A model generated the notes under the pieces. That model ran no database searches. It was not told the origin of the DNA and saw only the letters and a list, made by a program, of their open reading frames with translations. A stretch of 64,000 nucleotides of DNA, from contig NZ_JAFCJS010000001.1 in the NCBI RefSeq assembly GCF_018130825.1, positions 558,001-622,000 on the forward strand. The letters are read 5' to 3'. Numbering within the stretch: position 1 is the stretch's first letter; each line of letters opens with the position of its first letter. Below are positions 7,250 to 15,368 of the stretch, piece after piece. This stretch comes from Bradyrhizobium liaoningense (GTDB lineage: Bacteria > Pseudomonadota > Alphaproteobacteria > Rhizobiales > Xanthobacteraceae). A program made the position numbers and the translations under genes.

Positions 7250-8227
7250 TCACCGTAGTCGACGCTTAGCTTCATTACGATAATGCTCAAGCATCGCCCG
7301 GAGCTTGTCTTCCCAGCCCTCGCGGTGTTCGATTCGCTCGAACCCCTCTCTCTCACCTTTGAGCAGATCGATCCGGCTTTTCCGGCTGAGAGACTGCCAG
7401 TCCTCAAACATGACGTAGATCGCATTTCCATATCGGATATTTTCGAAAACGACAAAGTCGTCGCCGTATTTGGCTCCGAAGTACCGAGCAAAGCCGCTTG
7501 TGCCAGAAATGAAGTGAGTTGGCGTCAGCTTCTCAAACGTTTGGAGGCGAGAAAGAATGGTTGTCTTCTGTAGCTCTGTAGGGGCCTTCGCTCGCGCAAC
7601 GAGACGTTCAGCGAACTCGCGGGGCCCAATTTGCCCTGTGGGCAGCAATTCCCAATCGACCCGAATAGTGGCGGCGTAATCCTCCATAGTCGCCGTGCTT
7701 TCAAACACGTCGGCTGTCGCAACATTCTCTTGAAGAATGTTCAAGTTGTACAATAGATCATTTTCAAAGTCTGGCGCGGACCGACTGATTACTTGGTCTA
7801 TTGCAAACTTCACTATCCAAGTATCCCCTTGGTGCTCAAGCAACGTAATGGACAGTTCAACTTCTTTTGGGGGGATGAATTCGCGCTGATAGACTTCGCG
7901 AACGTGACTCACTAGATGCGTGCCGTAATAACTATCGCCCCAGTTTGGCGCGTAGAATGAGAAGGTTTTCGTCGTTTTCGGAAGGTCTTTCCGAACAATG
8001 TCTTTTCCTTCAACATTGTACTTTGAGTATTTTCCTGCCGCAGCGTGTGGCACGGCAGGCGCCGGGATCATCAACGCACCGTCGACAACTTTCAGCCCAA
8101 GATGAGAATATTTGTCGACTTCACCGGAGCGAATCCGTTTTGCGCAGGCGGCGACTACGTCATCAAGGGCGAATGTTTCCAATCGACGAAGGATCTCCGG
8201 CGGGATGCGGCGAAAGTTCTTGGGCAT
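7250..8227 (-). CDS. Hypothetical protein, partner of the HEPN-like gene
   Basis: 325 residues, family not recognised. The middle contains FSFYAPNWGDSYYGTHLVSH and VELSITLLEHQGDTWIVKFAID, which look like mixed alpha/beta structure. The C-terminal third has a distinctive block, FARYFGAKYGDDFVVFENI, then YGNAIYVMFEDWQSLS, then a basic helical end. No signal peptide or membrane segment. It starts 8 bases after the stop of the upstream gene (8236-8970), so the two form a two-gene unit. It may regulate, guide or neutralise the HEPN-like protein; that is inference. Confidence 0.65.
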   Translation of the reverse strand: MPKNFRRIPPEILRRLETFALDDVVAACAKRIRSGEVDKYSHLGLKVVDGALMIPAPAVPHAAAGKYSKYNVEGKDIVRKDLPKTTKTFSFYAPNWGDSYYGTHLVSHVREVYQREFIPPKEVELSITLLEHQGDTWIVKFAIDQVISRSAPDFENDLLYNLNILQENVATADVFESTATMEDYAATIRVDWELLPTGQIGPREFAERLVARAKAPTELQKTTILSRLQTFEKLTPTHFISGTSGFARYFGAKYGDDFVVFENIRYGNAIYVMFEDWQSLSRKSRIDLLKGEREGFERIEHREGWEDKLRAMLEHYRNEAKRRLR

Positions 8228-8235
8228 GAAATTCC

Positions 8236-8970
8236 TTAGAAATATCGAAACGTGAAGGTTTGGATGCCATCGAGAAGTCGCTCAAGTTGTTGTGACAGCT
8301 CGACTCGCCGATTGGCGGCCATTTGGGCATCCAAAGAGATTCCCTTTATCTTCCACTGATCGGGAAGCGGGGCGTCGCCGACGTCGCCGATGCTAACGAA
8401 GAAGGTTCGTCCTGGCGCTGCGCGATGCGTGAGAACGTTTCGAATTTCGCGCCACTCAATGAAGTGCCTATCGGTCAGCAGGGCGCTCATAGCCGCGTTC
8501 AACGGATCAGTAGGGAAGGCTTTCGCAAACGCTGCTGATGCGGATTGAGGAGATATCCGCTGTTGGTCCTTCGCTGTAGCAATAGGAAAGTGAGCAGGCG
8601 ATAAAATCGTCCCAAGCGCGAAGACCGCGTAAAACGCAGATTCAAAGACCGAGAAGCCGTTGCTGAAGAAGCCAAACAATGACCGTTCCTGTTGATAGCG
8701 AATTGACGGTTCGGGCGCGGTGTTTGCGACCAGAGAAGCAAATGTTCGCTCCTCGTCTGTCATGGCCAAAAAGCGGTAGGCGATTGCATTCCAAGCGCCA
8801 GCAAATTGATCGTGCACGGTCGCTGATGCCGACACTTGCGCCAAGGTGCGGTCATAGACGGCATTGTAATGGTCGGTCGGAAAATCGACCGGCATCACAA
8901 GGCCATTGGTTTTTAGTGGTGAGGTGTGCCCCATAGATACTGATGGTTGCACATCTCGGAGACGGAGCAT
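8236..8970 (-). CDS. HEPN-like protein (R-x4-H motif)
   Basis: 244 residues from an ATG at 8970 preceded by GGAAG. The protein is mostly helical. R177-N178-V179-L180-T181-H182, within EWREIRNVLTHR, fits the R-x4-6-H signature of HEPN RNase domains, including the usual polar residue after Arg. HEPN proteins commonly act as RNases in toxin-antitoxin, abortive-infection and other defence systems. First gene of a two-gene unit with 7250-8227 (8-base gap), inside the island next to tRNA-Lys. The HEPN call rests on the motif and helicity only. Confidence 0.55.
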   Translation of the reverse strand: MLRLRDVQPSVSMGHTSPLKTNGLVMPVDFPTDHYNAVYDRTLAQVSASATVHDQFAGAWNAIAYRFLAMTDEERTFASLVANTAPEPSIRYQQERSLFGFFSNGFSVFESAFYAVFALGTILSPAHFPIATAKDQQRISPQSASAAFAKAFPTDPLNAAMSALLTDRHFIEWREIRNVLTHRAAPGRTFFVSIGDVGDAPLPDQWKIKGISLDAQMAANRRVELSQQLERLLDGIQTFTFRYF

Positions 8971-9106
8971 ACCGCTTCCATAGTCGATACCTGCCGGCTT
9001 TGTCGGGCACCGCTCTTATTGGTCAGCGAAGCGGTCTGCGTACCTATGGCGTACCTTGGAGACTTTGACGGGCGTCCTCTTCTGACGCTAAGTCTTTGAT
9101 TTAGCT

Positions 9107-9182
9107 TGGTGAGCGCGCTGGGGCTCGAACCCAGGACCCCGTGATTAAAAGTCACGTGCTCTACCGGCTGAGCTACGCGCTC
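9107..9182 (-). tRNA. tRNA-Lys(TTT), CCA encoded
   Basis: On the minus strand the cloverleaf is complete: acceptor GAGCGCG pairs CGCGCTC, D-stem GCTC/GAGC, anticodon stem CGTGA/TCACG with loop CTTTTAA (anticodon TTT), T-stem CTGGG/CCCAG with TTCGAGC loop, discriminator A and an encoded CCA at 9107-9109. The 3' end faces the island at lower coordinates, the usual orientation for an element integrated at a tRNA 3' end. Confidence 0.95.
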
Positions 9183-9509
9183 CCATGGCCGCTGATGGCT
9201 TCGATAAAGAGATCGCCATCGTCTTCGGACATTCGAGAAGCATGTCTTGCCGCCACGCTGAACTCGCGTCGCGGGGAAAACCGGCTGTTTCCGGATCATG
9301 CTTTCGGCCCGCGCTGTGTAGGGGGAGTGGATGCGGAGGTCAATAGCGGGGGTGGTTGCCGAAACTCGCGGCAGCAGCGGGGATTTGCTTGCGGCGTCCG
9401 CACCTTAAGGAGGAATTTTCAACCCGATTGGCGGGCCGTCATCCACGCCGAACTGCCTTATGGGGCCGCCGGCGCGGGGGCTCGCCCGCGCCGCGACGTC
9501 TTGGGTCCG
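9183..9509. other. Intergenic region between tRNA-Lys and ndvB 3' end
   Basis: 327 bases without a credible gene. It contains the start-side flank of the tRNA and, close to ndvB, a GC-rich hairpin (9471-9492). Nothing else was recognised. Composition shifts here from the more AT-rich island to the GC-rich core. Confidence 0.5.
9471..9492 (-). terminator. GC-rich hairpin after ndvB
   Basis: GGCGCGGG (9471-9478) and CCCGCGCC (9485-9492) form an 8-bp stem with a 6-base loop, 17 bases beyond the ndvB stop on the minus strand. No T-tract follows, so it is at best a weak intrinsic terminator or an mRNA 3'-end stabiliser. Confidence 0.4.
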
Positions 9510-12179
9510 TCAGTTCGCCTCGCGCCGGACCTCGTTCGGCACCGGCTGCGGCGTGCCGGCGGGGGTCGGCAGGGCGACCGGGCGCAGGCCGATCAGCTCG
9601 GCGGTGCGGATCGCGCTGTCGCGCCAGAACTGGAACGAGTTGATGCGGCTGAGCTCGAGGATGGCGATCGCCACGGCGGCGAGGAACGGCAGGCTTTGCA
9701 GCACCAGCACGCCGGCGAAGACGTAGATCTCGGTGATCTGCCGGAAGCTGTTGGAGGCGACCAGCACGCCGGCGCCGATCAGGAGCAGGGTGCCGATCAC
9801 GGCCTCCCAGAACGCCTGGAACTCGATCGACATCCGGCTAAGGCCGCCCTTGGAGGTGCGGGCAAAGGCGATGTGCTCAGTGATCAACCCTTGCGCCACC
9901 GCGCGCGACACCGTCCACTGTACGCTCATCGCCGCGATCATGGCGCCGAGCATCTGACCCGGCTTGATCGCGACGCGGGCGCGGTACATCGACAGGAAGT
10001 GCACCAGCGAGACGATGAAGGCGCCGATGATCGGCAGCGTCAGGATCTTGTCGGGAATGGCGATATCGGCAAAGGCGACGATCGGCACCCAGACGAGGTT
10101 GAGCAGCGCCACGACGACGCCGAGGCTTTCGGCGCCCAGCCAGTTCAGCCAGCCGAGGCCGTATTCGCGCTTCTGGTCGGAGGTCAGCCGGCTCGCGCCC
10201 GGCAGGAAGCGGCGCCAGTGCTTCTTCACGATCTGGAGGCCGCCATAGGCCCAGCGATGGCGCTGCTTCTTGAAGGCCTCGTAGGTGTCGGGCAGCAGGC
10301 CCTGGCCGTAGCGGTGGTTGGTGTAGTGCGTGACCCAGCCGAGCTCCTGGATCGCAAGGCCGAGATCGGAGTCCTCGCAGATCGTGTCGCTTGACCAGCC
10401 GCCGGCCATGTCCATCGCGGCGCGACGGATCAGGCACATCGTGCCGTGCACGATGACGGCATTGAGCTCGTTGCGCTGGACCATGCCGATGTCGAAGAAG
10501 CCGGCATATTCGCCGTTCATGATGTAGTGCATGATCGACAGGTCGCCGTCGCGATGCTCCTGCGGCGCCTGCACCAGGCCGACGCGCGGGTCGGCGAACG
10601 CCGGCACGAGGTCCTTCAGCCAGTCGGGCTCGACCACATAGTCGGCATCGAGGATGCCGATGATCTCGGCATCGACGGCGGTGCGGTCCATCGCGATCCG
10701 CAGCGCGCCGGCTTTGAAACCCTGCACCTTCTCGGCGTTGATGAACTTGAAGCGTTCACCGAGCGCGCGGCAATGGTCCTGGATCGGCTGCCAGAAGGCG
10801 GGATCGGGCGTGTTGTTGATGATGACGACGCATTCGTAGTTCGGATAGTTCAGCCGCGACAGCGCATCCAGCGTCTGCTTCAGCATGTCGACCGGCTCGA
10901 AGTATGCCGGGATGTGGATCGACACCTTCGGATAGTAGTTCTCCGGCACGTTCTCGACCGGCTTGCCCTTGGCGAGCAGCCGCTGCGGCGCGCGGCCGAA
11001 GGCGACCGCCGCGATCTCGTCGATGCGCGCCATCGCGATCAGCACCAGCGGAACAAGCAGGATCATGCCGAGCGTCAGCGCGAAGGCCGAGCCGAAGATG
11101 AAATAGTGGCTGTTCCAGAACGCGAACACGGTCGCCGTCCAGGCCCCGACGCCGTTGGCGGTCGCCGAGAGCAGGAAGGCCTGCTTCGCGGTCGGCTTTT
11201 CGAGCCGCAGGATCGGCAGCGACAGGAGGACGCCGACCAGGAGCGCGATTCCCATCAGCTTCCAGTAGTCGGGGTTCTCAACCGGACCGGTCCAGGCGAA
11301 TTTCGGCTCGCGGCTGGCGTCGAGGATGCCCCAATACGGACCGACGCCGCCTTCGAAGAACTTCCAGGGCTGATCGATGGCCTCGACGATGTTGTATTCC
11401 ATGCCGATGGCTTCGGCGCGGCTGACGAAGTTGCGCAGGGTCAGCGCCTGCTGGAACGGACCGGGGTCGGCGTTGCGTAAGTTGTAGCCCTGGCTCGGCC
11501 AGCCGAACTCGGCGATCACGATGCGCTTGCCGGGGAACAGGTTGCGCAGCAGGTTGTAGCGGTCGACGGCCTGGTCGACCGCCTGGTCCGAGCGGAAGTT
11601 TTCCCAATAGGGCAGCACGTGGGCGGCGATGAAATCGACGTTGGAGGCAAGGTCGGGATTGTCGCGCCAGATGTTCCAGATCTCGCCGGTCGTAACGGGC
11701 ACGCGGACCGAGCCCTTGACCTTCTTGATCATGTCGATGAGGTCTTCGACCTTCTGCTCGCCGCGGTAGATCACCTCGTTGCCGACCACGACGCCGACGA
11801 CGTTGCTGTTCTTGCGGGCAAGCTCGATGGCGGCCTTGATCTCGCGCTCGTTGCGATCCTTGTCCTTGTCGATCCAGGCGCCGACGGTGACCTTGAGGCC
11901 GAACTCGGCCGCGATCGGCGGCACCAGCTCCACGCCGCCCGTGGACGAATAGAGGCGGATCGCCCGCGTCATCGTCGACAGTGTCTTCAGGTCGGCGCGG
12001 ATTTTCTCGACGCTCGGGATGTTGTCGATGTCGGGGTGGGCCGAGCCTTCGAACGGCGCGTAGGAGACGCTGGGCAACAGACCCCTGAAATCGGGAGCGG
12101 GTTCCTTGTCGCGCAAGACTCCCCAGAGCCCAGCATGAAGCGCGGAAACGAGCAACAGAACGGCGGCGACAACGCGCAT
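9510..12179 (-). CDS. ndvB: Beta-(1,3)(1,6)-glucan synthase, GH17-GT2 fusion (NdvB)
   Basis: 889 residues, inner membrane. After an N-terminal membrane helix comes a GH17-like domain (about 38-290) with putative catalytic Glu residues E135 (VGNEVIYR) and E224 (IAEFGWPS). Membrane helices at about 310-400 lead into a cytosolic family-2 glycosyltransferase domain (about 415-680). That domain carries the D...DAD (GILDADYV), the TICEDSD block and the QxxRW-type KKQRHRW motif. More membrane helices close the protein. This is the architecture of bradyrhizobial NdvB, which makes periplasmic cyclic beta-1,3/1,6-glucans from UDP-glucose. Neighbouring ndvD and ndvC support the call. Confidence 0.85.
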   Translation of the reverse strand: MRVVAAVLLLVSALHAGLWGVLRDKEPAPDFRGLLPSVSYAPFEGSAHPDIDNIPSVEKIRADLKTLSTMTRAIRLYSSTGGVELVPPIAAEFGLKVTVGAWIDKDKDRNEREIKAAIELARKNSNVVGVVVGNEVIYRGEQKVEDLIDMIKKVKGSVRVPVTTGEIWNIWRDNPDLASNVDFIAAHVLPYWENFRSDQAVDQAVDRYNLLRNLFPGKRIVIAEFGWPSQGYNLRNADPGPFQQALTLRNFVSRAEAIGMEYNIVEAIDQPWKFFEGGVGPYWGILDASREPKFAWTGPVENPDYWKLMGIALLVGVLLSLPILRLEKPTAKQAFLLSATANGVGAWTATVFAFWNSHYFIFGSAFALTLGMILLVPLVLIAMARIDEIAAVAFGRAPQRLLAKGKPVENVPENYYPKVSIHIPAYFEPVDMLKQTLDALSRLNYPNYECVVIINNTPDPAFWQPIQDHCRALGERFKFINAEKVQGFKAGALRIAMDRTAVDAEIIGILDADYVVEPDWLKDLVPAFADPRVGLVQAPQEHRDGDLSIMHYIMNGEYAGFFDIGMVQRNELNAVIVHGTMCLIRRAAMDMAGGWSSDTICEDSDLGLAIQELGWVTHYTNHRYGQGLLPDTYEAFKKQRHRWAYGGLQIVKKHWRRFLPGASRLTSDQKREYGLGWLNWLGAESLGVVVALLNLVWVPIVAFADIAIPDKILTLPIIGAFIVSLVHFLSMYRARVAIKPGQMLGAMIAAMSVQWTVSRAVAQGLITEHIAFARTSKGGLSRMSIEFQAFWEAVIGTLLLIGAGVLVASNSFRQITEIYVFAGVLVLQSLPFLAAVAIAILELSRINSFQFWRDSAIRTAELIGLRPVALPTPAGTPQPVPNEVRREAN

Positions 12180-12396
12180 CGCGGCTAAACCAAAAGGGGC
12201 TGAGGTGGCAGGGAAGCGGATCCGACCCCGAGATCCGACCGAGTCCGCGGCAAATGGAGCATACCTCTGCCGCGCGGTTTCACAACTGTCATGGGCTCAT
12301 GTCCTTATGAGGGCATGGGCTTTTCGAGCAACGCGTGGCAGTGCCAACCGCTTCTATGGCCGATCGTTCCTGAACGAGAGCTGAAACGACCAGCGG

Positions 12397-12990
12397 CTAT
12401 TTCTGGGGCGCCGGTGTCGGGCTTGCCGCAGGCGAGGGGCTCGCAGCCGGCTGCGGGGCAGGCGCATTGCCGGCGGTCGGCGCTGCCGGCTGGGAGGCCG
12501 CGGCGGCTGCCTGCTGCGGCTGGGAGGCCGGGTTGATCCAGCAAGCATGGACACGGCTGTCCAGGGTCTCGGCGACCTTGGGATCGATCTGGCCGCCGAA
12601 GCGGGTCAGGCAGCGGAAAGCCGCCTGGATATGGCCGCCGGGGCAGCCGAAGCGGTCGTAGAGGTCGAGATGGCGGAATGCGGTATCGAGGTCATCCCGC
12701 CACATCAGCCGCACCACGCGCCGGCCGAGCCAGACGCACTCAGGATTGCCGGCCGGGCCGTTGATGACCTGGGCGGCTTCGGCGAACTCGTCGGTGCGGC
12801 GCTGGTTCTGGGCGGCGTCCTTGGCGGCATCGGCGGGCTGGGCGGCGGCCTTGCCCTGGTCGGGGGCGGGCGTGCCGCTCTGGGCGGAGGCACCATTAAG
12901 GCCGGCCAGACCAAGAAGGGCGGAGACGGCCAAGGTGGCGGCGAACTGCCGCAGGACCGCATTTCGTGACTGACGCACCCGTTGCCGCAT
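12397..12990 (-). CDS. ndvD: Glucan biosynthesis protein NdvD
   Basis: 197 residues from the ATG at 12990, which has GGGGA five bases upstream; an in-frame upstream extension lacks support. A signal peptide or anchor (about 5-37, ending GASA) precedes a Gln/Ala/Pro-rich linker. A small Cys-containing domain (about 70-150: CVWLGRRVVRLMWRDD, DRFGCPGGHIQ, FRCLTRFGG, HACWIN) follows, then a Pro/Ala-rich tail. It lies between ndvB and ndvC, where the third cyclic-glucan gene, ndvD, is known in Bradyrhizobium. Same strand as ndvB with a 217-base gap, and divergent from ndvC. Its biochemical role is unclear; it probably works with the periplasmic part of the synthase. Confidence 0.75.
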   Translation of the reverse strand: MRQRVRQSRNAVLRQFAATLAVSALLGLAGLNGASAQSGTPAPDQGKAAAQPADAAKDAAQNQRRTDEFAEAAQVINGPAGNPECVWLGRRVVRLMWRDDLDTAFRHLDLYDRFGCPGGHIQAAFRCLTRFGGQIDPKVAETLDSRVHACWINPASQPQQAAAAASQPAAPTAGNAPAPQPAASPSPAASPTPAPQK

Positions 12991-13196
12991 GAATTCCCCA
13001 ACTTCTCCACTGACCGCCCGCGTCAGGATCCCGCGGACGCGTCCTGATGGCGTCCAAATGGGTCTCCAATGCGGCGGAAAATTCCCGCCGAGTCCCATGA
13101 CCTGTATTTCGAATTTTGTCCAGCAAAGTCACGATCCTAGGGCTCTGTCGAACGGCCGCAGGTAAATTCATTGGGGGAGCGGGGGATCCATCCGGA

Positions 13197-14876
13197 GTGC
13201 CCCCTTGGCAGACGGCGTGCGAGCAGGTAATCGACGGCCCTTCGCGGAGGACGGAACCGATTTCTCTTCGTACGCCACTGGCGCTTCTGCTCGTTTCACT
13301 GGGGGTGATTGCTGCCGTGTGGTGGTGGCTGGCCACGCCGATCACGCTCGCGCGCGCCCCGATCGATCCCGCCGACAAGGTTCAATGCGTCTCCTATGCG
13401 CCATTCCGCGGCGAGCAGTCGCCGCTGAACGCATGGACGCATATCGAGGCCGACCAGATCGAGCAGGATTTGCGCCAGCTCAAGGAGATCACCGACTGCG
13501 TCCGCACCTATTCCATGGAGAATGGGCTCGACCAGGTTCCGGCGATCGCCGCCAAGGTCGGCGGGCTGAAGGTGCTGCAGGGCATCTGGCTCTCCAGCAA
13601 CCGCACCAAGAATTTCGAGCAGGCCGCGCTCGCCGTCCGCCTTTCGAAGGAATTCCCCGGCACCGTCACCAGCATCATCGTCGGCAACGAGGTGCTGCTG
13701 CGCGGCGAGATGACGACCGCCGACCTCGTCTCCATCATCCGCTCGGTGAAGGCGCAGGTCAGCGTCCCCGTCACCTATGCCGACGTCTGGGAATTCTGGC
13801 TGAAGAACCGCGAGGTCTATGACGCCGTCGACTTCGTCACCATCCACATCCTGCCCTATTGGGAGGATTTCCCGGTCAAGGCGAAATTCGCCGCCTCGCA
13901 TGTCGAGGCGATCCGCGAGCGCATGGCGGTGGCATTCCCCGGCAAGGAGATCCTGATCGGCGAGACCGGCTGGCCGAGCGCGGGGCGCATGCGCGAGGGC
14001 GCGCTGCCGTCGCGCACCAACCAGGCGCGCGTGGTCTCGGAAATCCTGAGCCTTGCGAAGGCGCAGAAGTTTCGCGTCAACCTGATCGAGTCCTACGACC
14101 AGCCCTGGAAGCGCAAGCTCGAAGGCACCGTCGGCGGCTATTGGGGTCTCTATGATTCCGTGCGCCGGAACCTGAAATATCCGCCGGGGCAGCCGATCAG
14201 CAATTTCCCGTTCTGGAAATGGTACATGGGCGCCGGCATGGGTCTGTGCGTGCTGGTGTTCGCGGTGGCGCTGATCACGCTGCGCCGGCGGCCGTGGACG
14301 CCGCGCTTCTCGGCCTGGCTCGGTGTCGCCATCTCGGCGACGTCGGCCGGCATCCTGCTCGGCATCGGCGCCGACAAGATGTACTACGAGAGCTACGGCA
14401 TCGGCGGCTGGCTGCTCTGGGGGGCGCTGCTGCTGGCCGGCATCCTGTCGCCGATCTTCTGCGCCCAGGCGATGGTGATCGGCCGCAGTCTTCCGACCTT
14501 CCTCGATCTGCTCGGCCCGCGCGAGGGCCGCAAATGGTCGAAGCTCACCGCAGTGCTCGGCCTGACGCTGGCGGTGACCGCGGTGATCGCGGCGCAGACC
14601 GCGCTCGGCTTCGTGTTCGATCCGCGCTACCACGACTTCCCCTACGCCTCGCTGACGATGGCGGTGGTGCCCTTCGCGCTATTGATGCTGAACCGTCCGC
14701 AAATCGGCCAGCGTCCGATCGCCGAAGCGGTGTTCGCCGGCGTGCTGACGCTGTCGGCGATCTACGTGCTGTTCAACGAGGGGCGCGACAACTGGCAGTC
14801 GCTGTGGACCTGCTCGATTTATCTTCTTTTCGCGCTCACGCTGTGGCGGGCGCGGGCCGAGCAAATCCAAGAATGA
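13197..14876 (+). CDS. ndvC: GH17-like glucan synthesis membrane protein NdvC
   Basis: About 559 residues. A membrane helix (ALLLVSLGVIAAVWWWLA) leads to a periplasmic GH17-like domain (about 60-340) with candidate catalytic Glu residues in IIVGNEVLLRGE and ILIGETGWPS. About seven C-terminal membrane helices follow. NdvC in Bradyrhizobium is linked to the beta-1,6 linkages of cyclic glucans, and the size agrees with the roughly 62-kDa product I recall for that gene. The start is uncertain: GTG at 13197 is used here, a TTG lies at 13116, and an ATT at 13260 has the best Shine-Dalgarno (GGAGGA, 8 bases upstream). Confidence 0.75.
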   Translation: MPPWQTACEQVIDGPSRRTEPISLRTPLALLLVSLGVIAAVWWWLATPITLARAPIDPADKVQCVSYAPFRGEQSPLNAWTHIEADQIEQDLRQLKEITDCVRTYSMENGLDQVPAIAAKVGGLKVLQGIWLSSNRTKNFEQAALAVRLSKEFPGTVTSIIVGNEVLLRGEMTTADLVSIIRSVKAQVSVPVTYADVWEFWLKNREVYDAVDFVTIHILPYWEDFPVKAKFAASHVEAIRERMAVAFPGKEILIGETGWPSAGRMREGALPSRTNQARVVSEILSLAKAQKFRVNLIESYDQPWKRKLEGTVGGYWGLYDSVRRNLKYPPGQPISNFPFWKWYMGAGMGLCVLVFAVALITLRRRPWTPRFSAWLGVAISATSAGILLGIGADKMYYESYGIGGWLLWGALLLAGILSPIFCAQAMVIGRSLPTFLDLLGPREGRKWSKLTAVLGLTLAVTAVIAAQTALGFVFDPRYHDFPYASLTMAVVPFALLMLNRPQIGQRPIAEAVFAGVLTLSAIYVLFNEGRDNWQSLWTCSIYLLFALTLWRARAEQIQE

Positions 14877-15216
14877 ACAGGCCGATCGCAAGGCCCGACA
14901 GCACGACATTGTAGAGCACGATGCCAAGGCCGGCGGCGATGATGCCGACGGTCAGAAGCACGATCGACGGCCGCATCAGGTTGAGCGTCGCCACCACCAG
15001 CGCGACGATGCCGAACACCGAATTCTTGAACAGCACGGTCGACACCGCGCGCGCCTTGCAGATCAGCGTCTGCAGGCCGGCGTCGCAGGCGAGCCCGACG
15101 GTCGAGAGCTCGATGCCGAGATAGCGCAGATAAAGCGCATAGCCGACGGATGCGAAGCCGACGACGATCAGGAACTGCACCTGGTAGGGCGTGAGGCGGA
15201 AGGGCTTTTTTGTCAT
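14836..15216 (-). CDS. Small inner-membrane protein, unknown function
   Basis: 126 residues from the ATG at 15216 (MTKKPFRLTPYQVQ). Four hydrophobic helices are visible (about 13-35, 62-80, 82-100, 100-118), and the loop after the first holds two Cys (LACDAGLQTLICKA). Its 3' end overlaps the 3' end of ndvC by 41 bases on the opposite strand. No family recognised. It may be a companion of the glucan locus only by position. Confidence 0.6.
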   Translation of the reverse strand: MTKKPFRLTPYQVQFLIVVGFASVGYALYLRYLGIELSTVGLACDAGLQTLICKARAVSTVLFKNSVFGIVALVVATLNLMRPSIVLLTVGIIAAGLGIVLYNVVLSGLAIGLFILGFARPAPATA

Positions 15217-15368
15217 GGGCGCAATATGGTCGGGATGAAGGGAGGGGGCAACAGGGGAGGTGGAGGTTTTCGGCAAGTCTGCCTGAGAAAATCCGGAACA
15301 AAATTCGCGGTGCGAATCTGTTTCCGTCGCCAGCTCTTCGACTTTCTGCTTCCTGAGAGGAAGGCTCT

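Noticed and set aside
9141..10394. 417-codon open frame on the plus strand
   Set aside because: Crosses the tRNA-Lys gene and runs antisense to ndvB; not a plausible gene.
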